DNA of 9,916 bases. Origin: CAZOMR01 sp964580655 (GTDB lineage: Bacteria > RBG-13-61-14 > CAZOMR01). The stretch lies in the NCBI GenBank assembly GCA_964580655.1, contig CAZOMR010000120.1, positions 1 through 9,916 of the forward strand. The letters are read 5' to 3'. Under the pieces are notes generated by a model. It made no database searches and was not told the origin of the DNA. It saw nothing but the letters and a program-made list of their open reading frames with translations. A program made the position numbers and the translations under genes. Shown here in pieces: positions 1 through 6,172 of the stretch (the first letter of the stretch is position 1; every line of letters begins with the position of its first letter).

Positions 1-236
1 GGATTGCCGCCAATTCTTAATACCCCTCGGGACCGCACTGATCCTCTCTCTCCTCGGACAACCTTGTTTGGAACTCAAAATTTCGGGGAATGTCCAGTAT
101 TTTTATCTCATGCACCTTTATGTGATAATATGTTACGAGCTATCCCAAAGTGCTTTAACCGGACAGTAATGATGGTCACTATGCAAAGGGAAAAAGCACC
201 ATAAAAAATGGGGGTAGGCAAGCAGAACTCGGGCGC
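1..236. other. Leading region without a supported gene
   Basis: I see no convincing gene here. One plus-strand frame stays open from the window edge to a TAA at 202-204. Its predicted peptide is rich in Pro, Thr, Arg and Asn, has no recognisable motif or ribosome binding site, and would need a TTG start at position 4. It could be the degraded tail of an upstream gene, but I do not call it. The stretch is more AT-rich around 95-140 than the genes that follow. It contains a short inverted repeat, GTGCTTT at 150-156 and AAAGCAC at 193-199, whose 36-base loop is too long for a typical terminator and which lacks a following T-run. I found no tRNA-like cloverleaf. Confidence 0.4.
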
Positions 237-266
237 TTGACAAATGCAGGTTGATTCTTTTAGCCT
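237..266 (+). promoter_or_regulatory. Candidate sigma-70 promoter upstream of the CoA-transferase-like gene
   Basis: A perfect -35 hexamer TTGACA lies at 237-242. The best -10 at normal spacing is poor: TAGCCT at 261-266 with an 18-base spacer matches the consensus at three of six positions. Transcription would begin roughly 50 bases before the ATG at 326. The exact -35 and its position make it a reasonable candidate; the weak -10 suggests low or activator-dependent activity if it is real. Confidence 0.35.
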
Positions 267-313
267 GGCTTGAGAATTCCATCATAGAGGAAGGTCAGGG
301 AGTCTCTGGCAAG

Positions 314-323
314 AAAGGAGAGG
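314..323 (+). promoter_or_regulatory. Ribosome binding site fixing the start at 326
   Basis: AAAGGAGAGG ends two bases before the ATG at 326, and the AAGGAG core is five bases from it, an ideal Shine-Dalgarno arrangement. The reading frame is open upstream to a TTG at 251, but that codon has no such signal and would add 25 residues lacking family similarity. This site is the main reason for choosing 326. Confidence 0.75.
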
Positions 324-325
324 TT

Positions 326-1468
326 ATGCAGGGCGAGGTTTTGGAAGGGATCAAGGTTCTAGACCTTTCGCGTCAGTTCCCAGGGCCTTACTGCACCATG
401 ATACTCGCGGATTTCGGAGCAGAGGTGCTCCGGATCGAGGATAAGCGGTTTCAATCCGATCTCTACCAGTGGGATGTCATGCGCAACAAGCGGCACATGA
501 CCCTGAACCTCAAGACCGAAGGTGGCAAGGATGTATTCTCTCATCTGTTGAAGGATGCGGATGTCCTTGTTGAGGGGTTCCGCCCGGGCGCGACAGAGCG
601 GCTTGGCATTGATTACGAGTCGGTCAAGAAGATCAAGCCGGACATCATCTACTGCTCGGTTACAGGCTACGGCCAGACCGGGCCATATAGTCACATGGTC
701 GGGCACGACCTCAATTACATCAGCTTTGCCGGACTGCTTGAACTCAGTGGCGAAAAGGGAAATCCCCCGGTAATCCCTCCGGTGCAGATCGGAGACATCG
801 GCGGCGGACTAAACGCGGCTATCGGGGTGTTGCTCGCCCTCTTTCACCGCCAGCGCACAGGAGAGGGCCAGCACATAGACATCTCGATGATGGATGCGGC
901 CATCGGCTTCATGTATATTCCTTTTCAGGATCAGCGCGACCTCGGACAGGCTCTTTCGCGCGGAGAGATGGCACTCACGGGACAGTTCCTCTTTTATAGC
1001 GTTTATGAGACCAAGGATGGTCGCTATTTCACCCTGGCCGCGATAGAGCCGAGGTTCTGGATGAGAATCTGCCAGGTGCTCGGTTGCGAGGAATACAGCC
1101 GTGACCAACTCTGTACGGGCAAGCGCAGGGATGAGATTGAGAGGTTCTTGAGGGACAAGTTCAAGACAAAAACACTGGATGAATGGCACGAGGTGTTCAA
1201 AGCAGAGGATGTCTGCTTCGGCAAGGTGCTTAAGCTGTCCGAGGTCAAGGATGACCCTCAAGCCCGTGCCCGGAACATCATCACCACAATAGATACATGC
1301 TCCGGAGAGAGCAAGCCGACCATCGGCCCGGTGGTCAAGCTCTCGGAAAGACCAGCCCGAATAAAGAGTCCCCCGGCTGAATTCGGCCAGCATACCGAGG
1401 AAGTTCTGAGGGAGCTCGGTTACTCCTCAGAGGAGATCAAGCGTTTGAGCGAGGAAGGGGTAATCTGA
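326..1468 (+). CDS. Family III CoA-transferase / alpha-methylacyl-CoA racemase-like protein
   Basis: The 380-residue product belongs to the CaiB/BaiF (family III) fold, cytoplasmic enzymes that either move CoA between acids or racemise 2-methylacyl-CoA. The N-terminal half has the usual landmarks: a start like VLDLSRQFPGPYC (11-23), LADFGAEVLRIE (27-38), LKDADVLVEGFRPG (75-88) and VTGYGQTGPY (112-121). GHDLNY (126-131), GDIGGG (156-161) and AAIEP (238-242) give His127, Asp128, Asp157 and Glu241. As I recall them, these align almost number for number with the catalytic His126, Asp156 and Glu241 of Mycobacterium tuberculosis alpha-methylacyl-CoA racemase. Its length also fits racemases better than the roughly 400-residue or longer transferases. 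I infer a racemase-type activity on branched acyl-CoA, but CoA transfer to an unknown acid remains possible. It stands 203 bases from gpsA and is probably transcribed separately. Confidence 0.88.
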   Translation: MQGEVLEGIKVLDLSRQFPGPYCTMILADFGAEVLRIEDKRFQSDLYQWDVMRNKRHMTLNLKTEGGKDVFSHLLKDADVLVEGFRPGATERLGIDYESVKKIKPDIIYCSVTGYGQTGPYSHMVGHDLNYISFAGLLELSGEKGNPPVIPPVQIGDIGGGLNAAIGVLLALFHRQRTGEGQHIDISMMDAAIGFMYIPFQDQRDLGQALSRGEMALTGQFLFYSVYETKDGRYFTLAAIEPRFWMRICQVLGCEEYSRDQLCTGKRRDEIERFLRDKFKTKTLDEWHEVFKAEDVCFGKVLKLSEVKDDPQARARNIITTIDTCSGESKPTIGPVVKLSERPARIKSPPAEFGQHTEEVLRELGYSSEEIKRLSEEGVI

Positions 1469-1612
1469 ATTCTGAGAGGAATATGTTCTTCAATCCTGAT
1501 AAGATTCCCTGAAATCATGCGCGTCTCAAAATCAATGCAACCTCTGTCACTTATACCCCTGATTTTTTGTTCCGGGTGATGAAAAAGCTGTCGTGTTCTC
1601 ACTGGCCATTTC

Positions 1613-1644
1613 TTGCTTTGAAATCGGTAATAGTCTAATATAAA
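1613..1644 (+). promoter_or_regulatory. Candidate promoter before gpsA
   Basis: Two overlapping sigma-70-like pairs can be drawn in this AT-rich stretch. TTGCTT (1613-1618) pairs with TAATAT (1636-1641) across 17 bases. TTGAAA (1618-1623) pairs with TATAAA (1639-1644) across 15 bases. Each is imperfect in hexamer match or spacing, but the position about 25-30 bases before the gpsA ATG after a 200-base gap is sensible. If real, it would start the five-gene run that ends at 7219 and leave a short leader. Confidence 0.4.
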
Positions 1645-1671
1645 AAACAGTCGTTAGATCATAATAAAGCA

Positions 1672-2676
1672 ATGAAACTCGGGATCATAGGCGGTGGAGG
1701 ATGGGGCACGGCCCTGGCTCAGTTGTGCGCACATAACGGCCTGGATGTCCGCTTGTGGGTGTATGAGCCTGAGCTTGTGGAGATCATCCATCAGCGGCGC
1801 GAGAATACTTATTATCTTGCTGGCATTTCGCTTTCGGAAAAAATCGAGCCCACGAACAGCCTGGAGCAAGCTCTTTCGGAGCGAGAGATGGTGCTCCTTG
1901 TCGTGCCCTCTCATTTGATGCGGGAGGTTTTGAGGAAAGCGGCACCGCATTTCCCTTTAGATGCCACGGTGGTCAGCGCCGCCAAGGGCATCGAGACCGA
2001 GACCCTTTTAACCATGTCCGGGGTGATAAGCGAGGAGCTTCCTTCCGAGCTCTCAAGCCGCATGGTGGTTTTATCCGGGCCGAGTTTCTCCCGGGAGGTG
2101 GCTCAGGGGGTTGTAACTGCTGTCAGCGCGGCATCCCATGATCTACATGCGGCCGAACTGGTCCAGCACACCCTTAGTTCGGAATTCTTCCGGGTCTATA
2201 CAAGCAGTGACCTTATCGGGGTCGAGCTTGGCGGTGCGACAAAGAATGTAATAGCGATTGCGACCGGCGTGTCCGACGGCATGGGGCTTGGCACCAATAC
2301 CAGGGCCGCGCTTATCACAAGGGGCCTTGCCGAAATCGCACGGCTAGGTGTCAAGATGGGAGCCAATCCCATGACCTTTGCTGGTCTTGCCGGCCTTGGA
2401 GACCTTGTCCTGACTTGCACAGGTGACCTGAGCCGGAACCGCCGGGTTGGACTAAAGCTCGGTCAGGGCAAAAAGCTCAAGGAGATAACGGCGGAGATGA
2501 AGATGGTTGCAGAGGGCATTCATAACGCGGAGTCTATATACCGGCTCAGCCAGAAGATGCAAGTGGAGATGCCTATTATCGAGCAGGTCTATCTTATGCT
2601 TTACGCGGACAAGTCCCCGCAGATGACCATCAATGCCCTGATGGGAAGAAAACTTAAATCCGAAATAGGGTTATAG
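1672..2676 (+). CDS. gpsA: NAD(P)-dependent glycerol-3-phosphate dehydrogenase
   Basis: This 334-residue cytoplasmic enzyme reduces dihydroxyacetone phosphate to sn-glycerol-3-phosphate, the backbone precursor of glycerophospholipids. The N-terminal Rossmann motif is GGGGWGTA (7-14). The family's substrate and cofactor residues are all present: Lys105 in AAKGIE, the SGPSF loop (135-139), the catalytic Lys191 in GGATKNV, Asp244 in GLGDLVLTC, Ser254-Arg255-Asn256 in SRNRR, and Glu281 in VAEGI. The length matches the usual 330-340 residues. The start follows the family pattern (MKLGIIGGG), although no clear Shine-Dalgarno sequence precedes it, so initiation may be weak or leader-dependent. It is the first gene of a probable operon and is followed after 73 bases by the PilB/GspE-type ATPase gene. 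I see no defect. Confidence 0.97.
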   Translation: MKLGIIGGGGWGTALAQLCAHNGLDVRLWVYEPELVEIIHQRRENTYYLAGISLSEKIEPTNSLEQALSEREMVLLVVPSHLMREVLRKAAPHFPLDATVVSAAKGIETETLLTMSGVISEELPSELSSRMVVLSGPSFSREVAQGVVTAVSAASHDLHAAELVQHTLSSEFFRVYTSSDLIGVELGGATKNVIAIATGVSDGMGLGTNTRAALITRGLAEIARLGVKMGANPMTFAGLAGLGDLVLTCTGDLSRNRRVGLKLGQGKKLKEITAEMKMVAEGIHNAESIYRLSQKMQVEMPIIEQVYLMLYADKSPQMTINALMGRKLKSEIGL

Positions 2677-2740
2677 GAATCTAAAAGAAGGGGATAAATG
2701 CTCTCTTTATTTTCCGTTTTGTGTTTTCTGGCATGATACA

Positions 2741-2747
2741 AAAGGAG
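2741..2747 (+). promoter_or_regulatory. Ribosome binding site before tandem ATG codons
   Basis: AAAGGAG is followed by ATGATG at 2750-2755. The spacing to the first ATG is only two bases and to the second (2753) five, so the second Met is probably the main initiator. The product differs by one residue either way. Confidence 0.65.
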
Positions 2748-2749
2748 CG

Positions 2750-4612
2750 ATGATGGATTCAACGGAAACCAGGCGGCCTCGTAAAGGGAAAAACATCTTT
2801 TCAAGGGATCGGGCCATCACCACGGAGAACCTGTGTGATCTCCTGGTTCGCGAGGGCATGCTGACCGAGGACATGAAGAAGGAGATACTGGTCAAAGAGC
2901 GCCAACAGAGGGCACGGCTTATGAAGGAGCGACGTGAGATGAAGTTTTCCCGGAGCCGCCAACAGCAGATTCTTGCCGGTATTTCTCCTGCCGAGTTGAT
3001 TGATTCCTTTGAGGTGCCCCTTCCGGACGAGCCCGATCGCCTGCTCAGCGAGGACAGGATAATGATGGCCGTGGCCAGGGAGGTGGGCCTTGATTATGTA
3101 AAAATAGACCCGCTCAAGCTCGATATGGAACTTGTCACGCGAACCATTTCCCGGCCTTTTGCGCGCAAACATTCTATAGTGCCGATCGCGCTCGAGGGCA
3201 ATGTCCTGACTGTGGCCCTGGATGATCCCTTTGACCATGAAGGAATTGACGGCATCCGCCGCGCATCTTCCAGGGGGCTAAAGCTTGTCGTGGCCACCCG
3301 CTCGGATATACTCAAGATCATCAATGAGTTCTACGGTTTCCGCACATCCGTAACCGTTGCCGAACGAGAGCTCCGCCCCGGATTCGACATAGGCAACCTC
3401 GAGCAGTATGTCAAGATGAAACCCGAAGAGGCGATAGATGCCCAGGACAAGCCAATAGTAAATGCAGTGGAGTACCTTTTCCGTTATGCCGCTGACCAGC
3501 GTGCCAGCGACATTCACATCGAGCCAAAGCGAGAATACAGCCTGGTGCGGTTCCGGATTGATGGAATGCTCCATGACATTCACCGCATCCCGAAGATAGT
3601 GCATGCGGCTATTATCTCCCGGATTAAGATGCTTTCCCGCATGGACATTGCGGAAAAACGGAGACCACAGGACGGCAGGATAAAGACCGAGCACAAGGGA
3701 AAGGAGATAGAACTCAGGGTCAGCACCCTGCCTGTGGCATTTGGAGAAAAGGTCGTGGTCAGGATATTCGATCCCTCTGTGCTCATGCAGGACCTGGAAG
3801 AACTCGGGTTCTTCGCCAGGGAACTCGCGCTATTCAAAAAATTCATCTCTCACACACACGGGATAATCCTGGTTACCGGTCCAACCGGGTCCGGCAAGAC
3901 CACGACACTCTATTCCGCGCTCAAGGAATTAAGCACTCCGGATGTGAATATAACGACCATAGAGGACCCCATTGAGATGGTATATGAGGAATTCAACCAG
4001 ATAGCAGTGCAACCCAAGATTGAAATAACCTTCGCATCATCGCTCAGGACTATACTCCGTCAGGACCCGGATATAATCATGGTGGGAGAAATCCGGGATT
4101 TCGACACCGCGCAGAATGCTATCCAGGCCGCACTCACCGGACACCTCGTCTTTTCCACGCTTCATACCAATGATGCGGCCAGCTCAATTACACGGCTTCT
4201 GGACCTGGGTGTCGAACCCTTCTTGATCTCATCCACCCTCATCGGGGTCATGGCCCAGCGGCTTTTGCGCAAGACTTGCCCGCACTGCAAACAGCCGGTG
4301 GAGCTGGGTTCTGATGAACTGAAGGAGTTGAGGATTCCACTCAAGGACCAGGCTCAAAAGGTTATGGTATATGAGGGAGCTGGCTGTCTTGAATGCCGGC
4401 AGACCGGGTTTCTGGGCAGGACTGGAATCTTCGAGGTACTGGAGGTGACGGAGAAAATCAAAAAGCTCATCAATGCCAGGGCCGATTCAAGCGAGCTGGT
4501 CAAGACCGGGGTGGAGGAAGGGATGATGTTGCTTCGCGAATGCGCGATCAAGAAATTGGGCATGGGCGTTACCTCTCTGGACGAGGTTCTGAGGATTACC
4601 AGTGCGGAATAG
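2750..4612 (+). CDS. PilB/GspE-type secretion ATPase (type IV pilus / type II secretion)
   Basis: This 620-residue hexameric motor ATPase would sit on the cytoplasmic face of the inner membrane and drive pilin or pseudopilin assembly. The core is complete: Walker A GPTGSGKT (377-384), Asp box TIEDPIE (403-409), Walker B with DIIMVGEIRD (441-450), and His box TGHLVFSTLHTNDA (463-476). A zinc tetracysteine pair is Cys510/Cys513 and Cys546/Cys549. Residues about 80-195 form a GspE/MshE-type N-terminal domain. A further N-terminal helical segment (about 24-75) ends in a strongly basic stretch (51-72). That segment resembles a MshEN motif but has lost its key residues (see findings). Either Met1 or Met2 may start it. 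The expected partners, a PilC/GspF platform protein and pilins, are not in the window, so PilB cannot be told from GspE by context. The next gene begins three bases after the stop. Confidence 0.93.
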   Translation: MMDSTETRRPRKGKNIFSRDRAITTENLCDLLVREGMLTEDMKKEILVKERQQRARLMKERREMKFSRSRQQQILAGISPAELIDSFEVPLPDEPDRLLSEDRIMMAVAREVGLDYVKIDPLKLDMELVTRTISRPFARKHSIVPIALEGNVLTVALDDPFDHEGIDGIRRASSRGLKLVVATRSDILKIINEFYGFRTSVTVAERELRPGFDIGNLEQYVKMKPEEAIDAQDKPIVNAVEYLFRYAADQRASDIHIEPKREYSLVRFRIDGMLHDIHRIPKIVHAAIISRIKMLSRMDIAEKRRPQDGRIKTEHKGKEIELRVSTLPVAFGEKVVVRIFDPSVLMQDLEELGFFARELALFKKFISHTHGIILVTGPTGSGKTTTLYSALKELSTPDVNITTIEDPIEMVYEEFNQIAVQPKIEITFASSLRTILRQDPDIIMVGEIRDFDTAQNAIQAALTGHLVFSTLHTNDAASSITRLLDLGVEPFLISSTLIGVMAQRLLRKTCPHCKQPVELGSDELKELRIPLKDQAQKVMVYEGAGCLECRQTGFLGRTGIFEVLEVTEKIKKLINARADSSELVKTGVEEGMMLLRECAIKKLGMGVTSLDEVLRITSAE

Positions 4613-4615
4613 AAA

Positions 4616-5296
4616 ATGATGTCGGTAGCTGAACTGCAAGCGGCAAGCAAGATATACAAGCAGGGCAACAGGGAGATCAGCGCTCTCAAGAATGTCTCGC
4701 TGAAAATCCAACAAGGGGAATTCGCGGCAGTGCTCGGGCCCTCCGGGTCTGGAAAGTCAACCCTCATCCATTTAATCGGGTGTCTTGACCGGCCCACAAG
4801 CGGCAGGGTCCTGTTCCGGGATTGTGACCTGGGACAGCTTTCCAATGCGCGACTCGCGTATTTGCGGAACCGCAATATCGGCTTTGTATTCCAGACATTT
4901 TACCTGCTTTCACGCTACAGGGCGCTTGAGAATGTTATGCTTCCTTTACTATACAGGGGTCTGTCCAGGTCCGAGCGTCGAGCCCTGGCCGAGCAAGCGC
5001 TCTTACGCGTGGGGCTTGAGTCGAGAATGACGCACCGGCCCACGGAACTCTCCGGCGGAGAATGCCAGCGGGTCGCCATTGCACGGGCTATCGTGAATCA
5101 GCCGGACCTGCTATTAGCTGATGAGCCCACCGGGAACCTTGACCGGAAGACAGGGCTGGAGATAATCGAACTCTTCTCCATGCTCAATCAGGAGACAGGA
5201 ACAACAGTGGTGCTTGTCACACATGATGAAAAGCTTGCCGCATTCTGTCATAGAAGACTCATCTTACACGACGGCGCAATCCAGGCCGAAAATTGA
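4616..5296 (+). CDS. ABC transporter ATP-binding protein, LolD/MacB type
   Basis: This 226-residue nucleotide-binding subunit would power an inner-membrane ABC machine. Walker A is GPSGSGKS (41-48), the Q-loop glutamine is Gln93 in VFQTF, the signature is LSGGE (145-149) followed by QRVAIARA, Walker B is LLLADEPTGNLD (165-176), and the H-loop is VTHD (201-204). The ELSGGExQRVAIARA and ADEPTGNLD strings, the RNRNIGFVFQ region and the C-terminal DGxIxAE-like ending place it with LolD (lipoprotein release), MacB and YknY-type ATPases. These work with a FtsX-like permease that energises extracytoplasmic movement rather than translocating a solute. No permease gene lies in the window. The ATG is three bases after the preceding stop, implying translational coupling, and the gene opens with tandem ATG codons and no clear Shine-Dalgarno. 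The subfamily is certain to the LolD/MacB group; the substrate is not known. Confidence 0.92.
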   Translation: MMSVAELQAASKIYKQGNREISALKNVSLKIQQGEFAAVLGPSGSGKSTLIHLIGCLDRPTSGRVLFRDCDLGQLSNARLAYLRNRNIGFVFQTFYLLSRYRALENVMLPLLYRGLSRSERRALAEQALLRVGLESRMTHRPTELSGGECQRVAIARAIVNQPDLLLADEPTGNLDRKTGLEIIELFSMLNQETGTTVVLVTHDEKLAAFCHRRLILHDGAIQAEN

Positions 5297-5324
5297 AAGC
5301 GCAAGCCGAATTAGAGGATATAAA

Positions 5325-5332
5325 AAGGTGAG
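5325..5332 (+). promoter_or_regulatory. Ribosome binding site of the mqnA-like gene
   Basis: AAGGTGAG lies six bases before the ATG at 5339 and supports that start. The 42-base gap from the preceding stop shows no promoter or terminator that I can recognise, so this cistron is probably read from the upstream transcript. Confidence 0.6.
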
Positions 5333-5338
5333 AGAAAG

Positions 5339-6157
5339 ATGACCGAGGCAGTGTTACGGATAAGCGAGGCCGCTTCTTTAGAGATGTTGCCGATTTATTC
5401 TTCGCTCAAGCGGAATTATGCTCAGCCCTTTTATTCTTTTGTCCCCGGAGATTCTCTTCTCCAGGAGGATGCAATGAAAAGTGGCCGGCTTGATCTTGGC
5501 CTGGTTTCATCATTTGCCCTCGCATCGGACCCGGGACCCTATCTGATCCTGCCCGGCCTCGGACTTGCAAGTCGAGGCCCGGTTGGTTTCGCCCTGCTGT
5601 TTTCGGACATCCTTCTTGAAGACCTGGACGAGATGGCCATCTCCGAGTCCCCGTTTTCCTCGGACACCAGCACGGCTTTGGTGAAGGTTATCCTGGGCAA
5701 GTATCTTCAGTATACCAATGAATTTGAGACCACTTGGGCCGGTGCGGATGCGCATATCCTGGTAGGTGATTCAGCGCTCCGGGAAAGGATGCTTGATCGC
5801 TACCCTTATACTTACGATCTGGGGGAACTATGGCATCATTATACCGGTCAGCCATTGATCTTCTCACTCTGGATGGTCCGTGCGGATGCGGCTCAAGAAA
5901 AGCGGGACATGATTCGGCTATTTTACCGCTCGCTCAAATATGCCGTGGAAGAAGCAGGGCAGGATTGGAAAGGTCTGGCGGAAGAGCTTGATGGATACGA
6001 TTGGATAAAAAAAGAAGAGGTCGTCAAATTCTGGAAGAACATTGACTATCAGCTTGCGGACGAACATTATCAGGGCCTGACACGGTTTTACGAGGATGCC
6101 AGTGAGATCGGCCTGATAGAAAATGTGCCGGAACCGCAATTTCTCGAATTCAAGTGA
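5339..6157 (+). CDS. mqnA: MqnA-like chorismate dehydratase (futalosine menaquinone pathway)
   Basis: MqnA removes water from chorismate to give 3-[(1-carboxyvinyl)oxy]benzoate, the first step of the futalosine route to menaquinone, in the cytoplasm. This 272-residue protein has the periplasmic-binding-protein-like fold without a signal peptide, and typical family blocks: GRLDLGLVSS (49-58), RGPVGFALLFS (79-89), DAHILVGDSAL (137-147), and YDLGELWHHYTGQP (159-172) running into FSLWMVR (175-181). These blocks separate it from MqnD, whose start differs. The odd point is the N-terminal motif. Characterised enzymes read roughly LNxLPxY, with an active-site Asn (Asn17 in Streptomyces coelicolor MqnA, from memory), whereas here residues 14-20 read LEMLPIY, placing Glu15 at that site. 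It may be a diverged dehydratase or a paralogue with another role. It lies 15 bases before the SGNH hydrolase gene. Other mqn genes are not in the window. Confidence 0.85.
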   Translation: MTEAVLRISEAASLEMLPIYSSLKRNYAQPFYSFVPGDSLLQEDAMKSGRLDLGLVSSFALASDPGPYLILPGLGLASRGPVGFALLFSDILLEDLDEMAISESPFSSDTSTALVKVILGKYLQYTNEFETTWAGADAHILVGDSALRERMLDRYPYTYDLGELWHHYTGQPLIFSLWMVRADAAQEKRDMIRLFYRSLKYAVEEAGQDWKGLAEELDGYDWIKKEEVVKFWKNIDYQLADEHYQGLTRFYEDASEIGLIENVPEPQFLEFK

Positions 6158-6172
6158 GCCTTACCAATTCAC

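Noticed and set aside
4..204. Open frame of 66 codons at the window edge
   Set aside because: It has a TTG start without a ribosome binding site, low-complexity composition and no family motif; it could be a degraded gene end but is not supported as a gene.
251..325. 25-residue N-terminal extension of the CoA-transferase-like protein from a TTG at 251
   Set aside because: The strong ribosome binding site at 314-323 and the start of family similarity both favour the ATG at 326.
809..1393. Long minus-strand open frame (194 codons) inside the CoA-transferase-like gene
   Set aside because: It is fully antisense to a well-supported conserved gene, with no ribosome binding site or motif; typical shadow of GC-biased coding sequence.
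1478..1508. Inverted repeat GGAAT / ATTCC after the CoA-transferase-like gene
   Set aside because: Five base pairs with a loop over 20 bases is expected by chance.
1551..1583. Possible hairpin terminator after the CoA-transferase-like gene (CCC ... GGG around a T-run)
   Set aside because: The T-run lies in the loop rather than after the stem, and the stem is only three to four base pairs with mismatches.
2801..3238. Minus-strand open frame of 145 codons inside the PilB-like gene
   Set aside because: It is antisense to a gene with intact family motifs, and its peptide resembles no family I recognise.
5339..6157. Possibility that the mqnA-like gene encodes an ABC or TRAP solute-binding protein
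   Set aside because: No signal peptide is present and the YDLGELW...TGQP block is specific to the MqnA family, although the fold is shared with binding proteins.
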